64,000 nucleotides of DNA from Fistulifera solaris (Eukaryota > Bacillariophyta > Bacillariophyceae > Naviculales > Stauroneidaceae), in contig AP026149.1 in NCBI GenBank assembly GCA_030295235.1, forward strand, positions 248,001 through 312,000. The letters are read 5' to 3'. Every line of letters begins with the position of its first letter. Within the stretch, counting starts at the first letter, position 1. The position numbers and the translations under genes are program-made. Below are positions 10,548 to 21,890 of the stretch, piece by piece. Under the pieces are notes generated by a model that saw nothing but the letters and a program-made list of their open reading frames with translations, was not told where the DNA came from and searched no databases.

Positions 10548-13500
10548 TCAAGTGCCACATTCCATCCCGACATGATTCACATTTTGATAAAGAAAGCAAG
10601 CTTTCGATAAGGGTTGATTGACGTTTGTTTGCGCAAGAAAAGACAGCGCTTTTCTGATAAATGGATGTGCTGACTCATTCCCCAAAAGTTCTTCCGCGTG
10701 GTCGTGGAATCTCGGTGGAAAATCGACGTCTTCGGTACATTTGATCACAAACGCACAACCCATGAGCAAAGCGTGAAGAGGAAGGAATATGTTGGGCTGT
10801 CGAGAAGCTGAGAAGAAAAGACTCGGATCGGATTTGCGAAGTTTCAGGAATACCTGATGGCAACGTTGTAGCAGCGTGTCTGCGGTGGGCTTACACTGGT
10901 CAGTCAGTGATAGCGTGATGTGGTCGCAAGTGGCAACAGCGATATGGAGAGGAAGAAATCTTTCCATGTAAGAATTATGATCTTCCTCTTCAAAAATCTT
11001 CCGATCAGAATCCTCAGCATTGGCGTTCAAGAGAATTGCCAGTATATCCTGGGACAATGATTCAGATAATTGCAAGACAAACAGAGTTCGAACGTTATTG
11101 TTTTTGAGAAATGGAGATTCCTGAATCAATCTAGAAAGAGCAATTTCAGGGATTTCGATATCACTAACAAGCTTTGCTGCAGCGAATCGCACGTCTTCAT
11201 CGTAATCTTGAATTAATCCCATCCACGTCGAAAGATCAATGGACGGTCGCGAATCCTCGTCCAGGTCATATTTACCTATAGCGGTAGCTGCAGAATGTCG
11301 GACGCGCCAGTAACCGTCAGGATCAGATCCTAGCGTCACCAACCGCTGTAAGTCAAAGGGGAGAGGGACACTCGGTTCAAGTATAGCGAAAAAGGAATAT
11401 AGCTCAATTGCGTTGCCGAATACTTGTGTTTTCGAGTCACCTTCAAAGCCCTCGTTAAAAGCAACCGCGAAAAATATCATAGCATCTGGTCGGATTGCTG
11501 GGAGAAGCTCTTTTAAGATCCCCAGCTGGTATGCACTATCGAGGCATTCTAAAAGGCACCTGGACAGCCGTCTCAAGGTCGGGTTGTGGCAACCCTTTGG
11601 ATCTTGACTCTCATTCGCGAGACTACAGGCCATGACCAAAGCCACCGAATGAATCAGCAAACGAGCGTGCTCACAATGTGCCACTGTTCGCTCAAGTCCT
11701 GCATAGATCTCTTTCTTAAATGCTTTCACTACTGAGACACGAATGTCGATGTTTGGGCAAGTGAGTGCATCTTTCAATTTAGGAAGCCAGCCTGAAACGT
11801 CGTCCCAGCTTTTTGAATCCCAAATTCTGGCCGCTAGCTGACGAGCAGTTACATCGCCTATCTTCATTCCCAACTCTCCGACGCCGGCACAATAAGTACA
11901 CGTCGACGTCGCAAGCCACCCTGTCAATTCATCACATCGATCCAAATTGCTTGTCGACGACGGCAAAAGTCCAGAAAGAACGTCAAGTGCCACTGACAAG
12001 CAAGCTGGTGGCATTACAGGCATATCATCAAAAATCCAACATGTATCGAACAGCGGACTAGGGGTAATGATTTGTTTCGCAATGGTCATTTCTCGCTCTG
12101 ATTTTTTCATCAGAGTACAACATGCCTCGAGGACCCCGTGTAGTTTGTTCCACATAAAGCCCACCTTTGACTCCAAAGCACCGACACAATCACTGATCAC
12201 AGCTCGAAAACCAACAAATAATTCTGTAACGCTAGTGGGCGACTCTAATTCAAAAGAGGAAATATTGGAGAGAGCCCTTGCAGCTGCTTTTCGAATCGCT
12301 ATTTCGGGGTGCTCTAAGGCCCGTAATACATACGGAAAGAAAGGTTCGACAAGTGAAACGGCATCAGTACCGCACTGGCTTACGGGCTGGATCCGAGCCA
12401 ATAAAAGAAGGATTGGTAGGACGGGAGGAAGTGAAATGCTCTCGTCACTTTTCAACACGCCATTGACGCTAGCTTTCAAAATCGCAAGCAAAAAATTTAG
12501 TAGTAGTGGATAAGCTCGAGCGAGCTCAGTCAGACTAGTAGCATTGCGCCCTCCAGCCTCTGATTTGGCATTCTTGTCTGCATCTTTGAAAGTGCAAGGA
12601 GTTAGAAAACAGCAGCATGCCTCATGTATTTTCTCAGTGGAGATACTTACCGATTGATCGCAGCATAATCGCAGAAAAAATCATTGTTGATGAGTTTCGT
12701 ACTGTCCAATCAAGGTCTGTGTAACCCAACATAGATGTAACTAGGTAGCGTAGACACGAACAGTTAGTCGGGGATAGCCGACCTACGACACAAGATGCAT
12801 TCTTCGACTTACCTATGGCATCGCCTATAACGGGATGAATTTCTTTCGCAAGAGGCGAGTCAAGAATTATTAGTCGAAGCACATTCAATGCATGGATGCG
12901 TGTCCTCTTCTCATAATTCGTTTGATCTTGCCATTGCTTCACGTCAAGGTAGGAGAACATCTCTGCGGATTCTGAAAGTCCGATTGTTTTGGTAAAGGCG
13001 ACCATTTTATCACGTGAAGGAAGAGAAAGTTGCAGGATGCTGGAAAGAACATGTTTACACAATGTATGCACGTGAGGGCCCGAAGCTATTTCTGTTCTCA
13101 TAATCGCAAGAAAACCTTATGTTGTAAAGGCATTATGAGGGCGTTCAGGTAACACAGACAACAGCCGATTTGTTCCACTACTCACCTAATGCGTAACCAG
13201 TGCTCCTTCGCAATGTCGAATCTCGGATTCGGTCCAATTTTGTTTCATTCAGTAGGCGGTGAGTCCATAATTTCGGAAGTTGACTTATATCATGGTCGTG
13301 CTCGTTTCTGAAACAAACTTGGGCTAATGCCTCGACTGCGTGATGAGCTGCATATGCGGCACCGACATGTTTCAAGGATGTAAGTGTATTGATCAGGAGC
13401 GTTGCACAACTATCCAGGAGCGAAGCTGGAGCCCTGTAGCCAGTGGCATTAAACACAGCGGAAATCGCACCACATGCTTCCCTGGTCAAAAGCCATGATC

Positions 13501-16366
13501 CCATAACAATCGTTTGCGATACTAAGCGCCTCTGGCCCTCTTCTCTGGAGACCCTCGTTATCGACGAGAAGATGCCGTTGGCCCCTAGAGCACCCGGATT
13601 GACCTTCAAGCCTGCCTGGTCCGAATTTAACGAGACAGCACGAGAAAATTCGTCTTCGAGACCTTCAAGTGTTCGACCGTCTTTAAGATCAGCTACAACT
13701 GCCAATGATATCCGGATTCCTTTGCATAGAATGTGTGTAAGTCGCTCAAGCAGTAATTCGGTGTCGGTATCCCATGTGCAAGCGAATGATCTATCGTTTT
13801 CGATTATGAGGTGCAAAGCTTGAATAATTCCGTGAGATAAAGGGAGCATTATTCCGAATTCTTCACCTTGTTTATGAGCAGCAATGGAGTCAAGTTCACT
13901 TTTCATTTTATTAAGACGAGAATCCAAAAGAGTGATTGTATCTGCCAAGAAACGATACTTTTGAGCGTTGTTAGGTATCGACTGACAGAAGATTGACAGC
14001 ATTCGAGCACCAGAATCTGCCTCTCTTTGACGAGGAGATGAAGCAAGAACTAATGCACGATCAAAGATTGCTTCGCGTGCAGCTTCCTCTCTTAAAGCGA
14101 AAGGAAGCTCAAGCTCCGTGCACGTTTGGACAAGACCAAGGACACCTGTCAATACCGTATATGCCTGGGCACGAGAACCATCCCATCGAGAATGCAGGAT
14201 TGAGACCAATGCAGCGAAAACTTCCGTCCCCACAAGCGCCTTCCGTATTACCGAACAGAAGTCGTGCTCAGTGCTGCTACGTGTTCTCACCCAAACAGTG
14301 CCTCTTTTTGCCACCAGTCTCTTGTCGAAGCCCGGCATAGACATGTCCCGTGCTGAAAACAATATCAGACTTTCCAGCATTGATAAGAAAAATGTTTCTT
14401 TGTCTTGCACCGTACCAGGGTATCCCAAGAAGTGAACCATATCACCAAGAAGAAAGTCTACAACAAAAGACTTCGTCAAAGGGAATAACCCCGATACTTG
14501 CTCGGATATCATCAGTCGATCAATGAATGAAACAATGTACTCAAGTAAAGAGGACACGTATTCTTTTCCCGAAGTTTTGACAACAAATGGAAGCATGTAT
14601 TTTATCATTTGCATTTCTGTTTCCATGCTGTCACTTGGTAGGGCATAACAACCGAGAATTTGATGTAGACTATGAAGTGCCGCAAGTCGCATCTGCGGTG
14701 AAACATGTACAAGGGCACTCTTCACAAATGCCAACGAAATAGATGAAGCAACCTGCACCTGAAATGCACGATCCGGCTTGATACATAGTCGAACAATTTC
14801 CAATTTTGCCCACAACACACGATCACTTCGCGTCAGTCGATTGGCATCCCGTACAATGTCATCCGTTGAAACACTATACGATGTGAGTTCCTTCAAAAGC
14901 TCCGTAAGCCCTCCCGGAACAGACTGAATGCGTGGTAAACAAAAAGCAGCCACCTGTTGTCGGGATGAAAAAGGTTGGATGGCAACAAGTGCGTTCGCCA
15001 AACTGGGCACCCAGTCAATTTGACGCGATAGCAAAGTCTGCCACAAGTTGGCAATCGCTCCACGATTGTTCCCCTGATTACTTATGCCAACCAATAATTC
15101 GCTCAGCAGCGTCGGAGAGACCGGGGTATCTACCAGAGGTAACACAATTTCTAACGCAATGTATTTTCCCTTGCGATGCGGCGGTTGTTTCATGATCCGA
15201 TCCACCAGTGCCGGCAATTCTTCGGGTGGATGAACCTTGATCAAGGACTGAAAGAGAGCAGCCACCGCCTGAGCCAGCTTCCGACACGGAGGATTTTCCC
15301 ATGACTCTAGAACAATTTGCATCAAGTCATATGGGAGTGTAAACTCATGACTAGAACATCGACTGACGACCGTTCGAAGTGTTTTGAGTGCCATGGTGCG
15401 AACTTGAAGATCGGACGATTGCAAAGCCGCAGTTTCGAGAAAGTCAATCAGCATCACTAACTGTGGTTCTAACTCTTCCCACAACACGGCGGCTATGAGA
15501 CCTTGCAACAATACCACTTTCGGTAAGAGTGCCAACGAATTCAAATCCGGCCTCGACAATAGATCCACGGTGCTTCCATCGTGCTGTAAAACAATCGCTC
15601 GGGCGTACGCGACACTCACAATGGGCAAGCGATCGATCATTAATGCTCGACAACTCAATAATTGATACAAGAAAGGAATCCATTTTGTAGCCACCGGTTG
15701 CGCTCTATTATTGTCTTGCAAAGACAGATTCTCCAAAATGGTCTTGACGACGGTCACCAACGCCAAAGAGTCTTGAATAAGATTCATGTACGACTGATCC
15801 AACAGAGTTGTTTCGGATAACTGGGTAGAATATTGTTGTGCGTAATAGAAAAGAACGTTCAGGGTGTCCATTTGGACGATCGGGTCGACGGACATCCAAC
15901 TCAGCGCTTCGGCAATCGACAAGACTGGATCCTTCCAACACGGTGTGGACGATGGAATGGACGCCAGAATGGACTGATACACAGCGTCATGTTCGGTTGG
16001 CAACAAAATCGGTAACACAGATTGCAGAGCTTTTCGTAACGGTAAGGGCGTTCCCGATGACAACATCCATTCCAACAGCAATCGATATAACGCCGGATCA
16101 GTGCTAACTTCGTTCTGTTGTAACATCCAACTTTTAAAGGCATGTAAGGCGTGCAATTGTTCTTTGATCGACGATGCCGTTTTCAACACGTGAATCAGTG
16201 GCATCTCGTCTTTACGGAAAAGATCCACGGCTTGCTGGACGGCAGCGGTGGTCGTTCCGCCGTCCAACAGTGCCCGATGGATGCACCCATCGTGCGGAAA
16301 CGGAATAGGATCATCCTTCTGCACGGAAAGTTGTTTCTTCTGGTTCTTCTTCCTCTTGTAAGTCAT
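10548..16366 (-). CDS. THADA: THADA/Trm732-like HEAT-repeat protein (DUF2428)
   Basis: Family members (yeast Trm732, human THADA) partner a Trm7/FTSJ1 methyltransferase in 2'-O-methylation of position 32 of the tRNA anticodon loop; THADA also affects Ca2+ handling in animals. Four exons: 16366-13186, 13115-12813, 12740-12651 and 12583-10548; introns of 70, 72 and 67 nt. The sum is divisible by three and gives about 1869 residues, close to human THADA. The body is helical-repeat sequence. The DUF2428 core lies around residues 1050-1190: STLRRSTGYALG joined across an intron to FLAIMRTE, then HALNVLRLI and WTVRNSSTMIFSA, followed by LPPVLPILLLLARIQP and IRKAAARALSNIS. The ATG at 16366 (MTYKRKKNQKK) is the first in frame. 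The 72-nt second intron is stop-free and in frame. No frame breaks were seen despite the length. Confidence 0.85.
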
Positions 16367-16608
16367 TATTATACCATCTTGATAATTTGTTAAATACTCC
16401 GTAAATGATGATTTGGTGATGAAGAACAAGTATAGTTATGGGTATTGCCATACTAGGGGAGACAATGTGATCAGGAAAGGGAAACAAAACGAAAAAAAAT
16501 GAAGGGTGGGAGACATCGTGCTACAACGGGAGAAGGTTAGACGTCATCGTACTATCCTATAAAGTGTGTTCTCCACAAGCGTGACTCAACTCATCTGCAA
16601 TCCCGATA

Positions 16609-16688
16609 ATGAATTTTCACTATATCTGGCGAAGTAGTGGAGTGCCAAAATGAATTTTCACTATCTAACGAAGTAGTGGAGTGCCAAT
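16609..16688. repeat. Tandem direct repeat in the SGNH gene promoter
   Basis: Two copies with a 41-bp period begin at 16609 and 16650. Both share ATGAATTTTCACTAT and CGAAGTAGTGGAGTGCCAA, and the second copy is about two bases shorter in the middle. They end about 80 bp before the start codon at 16771, so they could affect transcription of that gene. This is inferred from position only. Confidence 0.7.
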
Positions 16689-16770
16689 TGTAGGTGAAAA
16701 ACGCCAACAAACATTTTTTGTTCATTATCGTTTTTCTTGTTGCCAGTTCAATATTCAAAAAGAGCCAGCC

Positions 16771-17765
16771 ATGACGGTCCTTTGGTTATTATTGCTCTTT
16801 CTTATTATTGGCGGAGTATTCGCTGCCGATGTGAAGATTGTGCAATTGGGTGATTCGTATTCGTCGGGGGTTGGGGCTGTGGCAACAAGACATGATTACG
16901 ATGAGACGGTCATTCCAGAATGTTGGCGGAGTTCGCACGGTTGGGGCGGTCAATATGCGGGACACTTATTACTCGCTGCAAATAATAATTACAATGTCAC
17001 GTATGTGAATGGAGCCTGTTCGGGGGCTAAATCGCACGATTTATTACAAGCCAATCTCGTGAGTCAGAAATGGGGACTGTGTCCTTTTCGGAGAAAACGA
17101 AATACGGCGGAAGTCTTTTACAATCGAACGCGCTTCAAATTGAAATGCAACAAGTACGCCGTGCCACAAATCAATTATGTGGATCCAGCGACCGATTTGG
17201 TCCTCTTGACGATTGGAGGGAATGATGCCTTATTTGCTCAACTGTTATCGAATTGCATTCTGGGAATTTCCATTCGCGAAGCACGCAAATGCTTGGAGAT
17301 TATAGCGGAAGCACGCACGACACAAGTCAATTACACCGAAACGATCAAAGAAGCATTGGTGGAAATTTGGTACAAGATGGGAGAATCTGGTAAAATTGTG
17401 GTGTTTCAGTACCCGCACTTGATACAAAACTATTCTCGAATATGGAACGACCCTCGTTCCGGAATCTACATTGATGGTCCGCAACTCGTTCGTCAATTCA
17501 CGGAAGAAGGGAATCACGCGTATATTGTCGCCGCGGAAGAGCTCAATACGGCGATGGGTGTCGAGTTTTTAACTATTTACAGCAAAACGATGGATCTTTT
17601 GCCAATCACGAACCGGATCCCAGAAAACACAGCCGGAATGATGATCGATGGATTTCGGAGTTTGAACGACCGATAGGCTCAGTGTTTCATCCCAATCGGA
17701 GAGGTCATTGGGAGTGGGGAGCGGCCGTCGCATTGGAAGGTGTTTTTGGTATCGATCTTTCTTAA
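16771..17765 (+). CDS. Secreted SGNH/GDSL-type hydrolase
   Basis: Probable extracellular or vacuolar esterase or lipase. A signal peptide (MTVLWLLLLFLIIGGVFA) precedes block I (VQLGDSYSSGVGA, nucleophile Ser at about residue 28). Block III is present (LTIGGNDALF, about 148), with many Cys residues and N-glycosylation sites (NVT, NYT, NYS). Block V with the catalytic His (SVFHPNRRGHWEWG) lies in the next frame. One base appears missing in AACGACCGATAGG (about 17664-17676); restoring it gives a length divisible by three, about 331 residues ending FGIDLS. The layout resembles secreted SGNH hydrolases of actinobacteria and some protists, but the substrate is unknown. The ATG at 16771 is chosen because the signal peptide starts there. 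Confidence 0.8.
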
Positions 17766-18215
17766 CGCGGCTAGCAAGCGAAGCTGCAATTTCGTTTCTC
17801 CTGATTCGGTGCTTCTAGTTGATTGATCTCATTCGTTTTATTTTCGCCAGTAAAATACTACATCATGTTATTAACGAAGACGTACTTCGCTTCCGTACTA
17901 AGAAGGTGCTACAAACAAGTCACCTGCTGAGCATTTAAATTTTACCGAATCGAATCGAATTCTGGGACGGAGGGCACTATTAAGGGATTTACGAAAATAC
18001 GATGAGACCGCTAGGTAACGAGATCTAGTACGGAGTATTCATTTCGGATAATAAAGACCGCAACTAAATGTGGCTCATGTTGCGAATCTACGACGAGCCA
18101 CGACAAAAGTAAATCCAGGAAAATTTTTGCGACACAGCATTCCTTGTGCTGTGACTGATGATGCCATTCCACAGCAGAAACAAATGAAAAGGTGTTGCAT
18201 GCTTAACTGATTCCA
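17766..18215. other. Convergent intergenic gap
   Basis: About 450 bp between the SGNH and K+ channel stop codons. No gene, RNA or repeat was recognised. Confidence 0.5.
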
Positions 18216-20098
18216 TCATGCACTCTCAGCCTCTACGTCATGACTCAGTTCCTCGTCGATGCTCTGTAACTCTCTAAACGACCTGCTGCGCTGAGCGGAT
18301 TCAACTTCCGATTCATCGTTCCTTGGAGTGTTGATGTTGTCTTCAACTTCTATGAATGTCGGTTCACCCTTAGGGTTAGCTTCCGATATCAGTTGGTCGA
18401 GCATTTCATCGATCAGGTCTTTTCGTTCCCCGGCAGGCCGAAGCATGTTGATGACATCAATCATCTTTGTCAAAAATGCGGAAAAGAACAGGAAGCCGAC
18501 TAAAATGACAGCTGGAATCCACAACAAATCCGAAACGATGATAACTTCAGGGTCAATAAAGTAGTCCCCCAACCCAATTGTGGTGCTCGTAAGAAAAGCA
18601 AACCAAAATGCATCTTCGAATTTAAAAGGCTCGGCAAGACGACCTTCCTTCCAACGCATGTAAAGTTCAGCTTGGACAAGCATCCAGCCCCAATACGCTC
18701 CAGTCCAAAATAGAAAGGAAACCCATGGTCTTGTAATAAAAGCAGGATGCACCCTTCCAAGGAAGTCATCAAGGATGGCAGACACAACTCGACCAGCTCG
18801 AGCAAGTATCAAACCAAACATAAGAATCCCTACGAAACCAAACGAAATGATTAGTGCCCGCCCTAATCCAGTAGATGGAGTTTGATTACCGTAGCCGACT
18901 CTAGAACAAAAAAAGGGAAATTTGAGCACCCCTTTTGACAAAACGGATCACTGCAATACATTCATAGCTCATTGCACTCACGTTGTCATGATAGTGAAGA
19001 AAAAGAAAGCTGATGCAGCTGAATTGAATCCACAAGCGTCACCACCAGTCGCCAACGTGGCTGTCTCCCACAAAGCTTTGCTCTGAGCCTCTTCCTGCGT
19101 TAGGTTATCGTTTGTCATGTAAACATCAACTAGCGCAGTCAGCTTGCTTTCCCGGTCTCGTTCCCATTGCTCCTCATAGAAATCGTGCTGCACGTCGTAG
19201 CGGACTTCTTCTATTCTATGTGCCACTCGTCGATCTTTGCCAACTTTGATGGTCCTAGACGTCACCCCTGATGCACCTTCATAACAACGAATCCAATTGA
19301 AGCTAAGATTTCCATCCAGTTCCCGAGCCGTCCTTAAAGCGCGCTTAATGAGCTCTTCTATTCTTGGACTAGAAATTCTTCCACATCGAGCCATGAATCT
19401 TTTGAGTTCTGGAGATATAGCTACAGTCTCGTTTAACAAAAATTGTCGCGTTTCGTAGCCATAATTATTGTTTTGGGCTTCAAATGCGTCTGAAATATAA
19501 TCTTGTATATTCGCATCAGTATCTTGTGTCAAATTCGCTTTGATTCGTATGTATTGATCAAAACAGAGCAAAGGGAGAGATCGCGTGTAATTTGAGGCTA
19601 ACCAGGATATCATCCTGACTTCATCACGCGCAGCAAGATAGGAATCATTTGCACGAACTACGCGTCGAAAAAAAAAACGAAGCCGCACTTTGAGTTTGCA
19701 ACAAGGAAGCAGTCTCAAAGATCAAATTCGTTCTTACCTTCATTCCGTGCTTCTACCAAAGAAAGAAAATACCCAAACCCGAGACTGATAAAAATAATCA
19801 GCCACAGAGGAAGAAGAACTCCAAGAAGAATTGAAAACATCCGCGGATGGCGCAAGCAAATAGCTCTTCCACCACTCACACTATGTTTGATTCCCGCCTT
19901 GGTTGCTTCAGCGGCTAGATGAGCGCTTCGTGATACCAGTTGCGCTGATTGGTGTATACTTTTATCGATCGTTTTGTAAACGCTACTATCGGACCTGGGG
20001 GAGGAAACCGTTTTCCGCGATGTATTGCGGTGAAATAACGTCACTGCCTCACTTGTGACCGTATCTTCTGCGGAGTTTTCGCTCGTGTCTGGTGACAT
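18216..20098 (-). CDS. Two-pore-domain potassium channel
   Basis: Three exons (20098-19738, 19657-18982, 18900-18216; introns of 80 and 81 nt) encode about 573 residues with no frame break. A Ser/Thr-rich cytosolic N-terminus is followed by a membrane span (MFSILLGVLLPLWLIIFISLGFGYF) and a long loop of about 200 residues that includes N-x-S/T sites. The first pore has the filter TTVGYGN (about residue 345), split by the second intron. The second pore has TSTTIGLGD (about 457). Further spans surround both. This fits the TPK/K2P class, in which two pore loops per subunit form a dimeric K+ channel. The large loop before pore 1 is longer than in animal K2P channels. The C-terminus is acidic and Ser-rich, without recognisable EF-hands. 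It would set membrane potential, but the membrane is not predictable. Confidence 0.85.
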
Positions 20099-20733
20099 TG
20101 TGTTTTAAATGAAAGATTATTCAATTGGTACCAGTAATATGTTTGAGTTGAAGCGTTCGTTTTATTGCAAGGTTGTTGCAAGTTGCAAATCATCCCTTCA
20201 AATATTATTTTGGAACGCGGATCAAAAGGCGGAGAAAACGACGACACTCCGCCATAATCTCGCATGGGCGCGCGTCGAACATTCTAAACAGAAAGCAACA
20301 AGGACGTAATGAAGCTGTTTCACACATAACGAAACGATATAAAACAGAAACCTACTCAGTACCGTTTGCTCCAAAAACTTACAGCCAAGACTCACATAAA
20401 ACACTACGGGTCTAGAGTGAAAAAGGCCGATACATTCAATCGTGTGTCTCTACTCCCGACTTTTTCGCGCGCAAAATAGCGCACAAAAGCACGGACGTGA
20501 GTGAGTCAGTCTTGTTTTGTTCAACACTCAACACTCATCATGACGACTCACTCAAGTGACTCAAACCACAACGCTCGTAATTCTCCACCTTGCCTGTTTT
20601 CTGCGACAACCTTCCGACTTCCGATGATGTCTTACATCACTTATTATTATTTCGATGCTGTTGACAAAGCGCTTCCATGCTCTTCATTGTCCAAAAACTC
20701 ACCGCCATTGAATGCTGGTGAAAGTTTCAGCAG
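20099..20733. other. Divergent promoter region of K+ channel and TadA genes
   Basis: About 635 bp with no convincing coding sequence. Short open frames here lack any protein-like character. Confidence 0.45.
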
Positions 20734-21387
20734 ATGAGACATTATTATTTTGACGTACTCATCATTTTCCTTTCAGCTCTAGTTGCTCAGTCATGGATTT
20801 TTCAAAAAACAACACGCTTCCCTTCGGGTACAACCGATGATGTCATACACCAATATTTCATGACAAAAGCATTAGAACAAGCGCGAAAAGTCGGAACGAA
20901 GGGAGAAGTTCCCATTGGTGCAGTCATTGTTCGAAACGACACACTCGCATCCGCCCAAGACCAAGTCTACACTCTACTTTCCGCCCAGGCCAATCAAGTC
21001 GAAACGCGGTCGGATGCTTCGGCTCACGCCGAACTCCTTTCGCTCCGCCAGGCCGCAGCGCGTCAACAGAATTGGCGACTCCTCAATTGCACTTTGTATT
21101 CGACGTTGGAGCCGTGCGCCATGTGCTGTTCGGCCGCACTCGCGTTTCGCGTCAGTGCGATTGTGTACGGGGCACCGGATCTGCGACTGGGTGCCATTGT
21201 CACCCATTATCAATTGTTGAATCAGTCTCATCCATTTCACACCATTTCTGCCGTAGTCAGTGGAGTTTTGGAAGAGGAATCCGCGGAACTGTTAAGAAAT
21301 TTCTTTCGAGAACGACGACAACTAGGTAGTCAAGTCCGGCGTCCGTTCAGCGACAAAAACGTCTTTTGGAAGCTACGAAAACGTTGA
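20734..21387 (+). CDS. tRNA adenosine deaminase (TadA type), probably plastid-targeted
   Basis: The enzyme converts A34 to inosine in a tRNA anticodon, classically tRNA-Arg(ACG). The single exon encodes 217 residues. A signal-peptide-like start (MRHYYFDVLIIFLSALVAQS) followed by W fits the diatom plastid presequence pattern, in which F, W, Y or L takes the +1 position. The zinc-deaminase core has HAE (about residue 97) and TLEPCAMCCSAALAFRV (about 124-140), followed by VYGAPDLRLGA, which is closer to TadA than to CMP deaminases. The C-terminus is basic. The start at 20734 is the ATG that yields the signal peptide. A role in plastid tRNA-Arg editing is inferred from targeting plus family. Confidence 0.85.
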   Translation: MRHYYFDVLIIFLSALVAQSWIFQKTTRFPSGTTDDVIHQYFMTKALEQARKVGTKGEVPIGAVIVRNDTLASAQDQVYTLLSAQANQVETRSDASAHAELLSLRQAAARQQNWRLLNCTLYSTLEPCAMCCSAALAFRVSAIVYGAPDLRLGAIVTHYQLLNQSHPFHTISAVVSGVLEEESAELLRNFFRERRQLGSQVRRPFSDKNVFWKLRKR

Positions 21388-21890
21388 TTATTCAAGTTGG
21401 TTCGAAAGTGACTCCTCTATAGCTCTTTTTGAATGCTTACTGCGAGCACGCCGGGACAAAATGAGATCGTCGTCGATTGGTTTAGTGTCTTTTATAAACA
21501 TTCATGTCAGCAATGCGGTACACGAAATCTATTTTTCACCCAAAATAAGAGCCAGCATTAGAGGAAAGTCGTATATCATTCATGCTACTCGGAGTACTTC
21601 TTCGTTAGTTATTCATTATTTAGCACTTGTCAGCCTTAGCTGCTGTTTATGGAGTGATAGTGCGACGAAGAGAAACGGTACCGGTACTAGTACAACAGAG
21701 TCGTTCAGGTACTTCGGGAGATACAGTGGCGGTTTTTGGTTCCACAGTTGCGTTTTGTTGTTGAAAAAAATAATAATGTTTGTGCTGCGTGTTCGGTTCT
21801 GCTGATGGGATAAAGGATCATTATCCGTTATTCCCTTGGACAAGCTTGTCTTTGTTATCTCTTCCGATAATAATTACACACAATACTATC
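21388..21890. other. Intergenic stretch upstream of the cation exchanger
   Basis: About 500 bp without a convincing gene. It holds a GGTACCGGTACTAGTAC string near 21677, one of several GGTAC-rich spots in intergenic DNA of this window. Confidence 0.45.
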
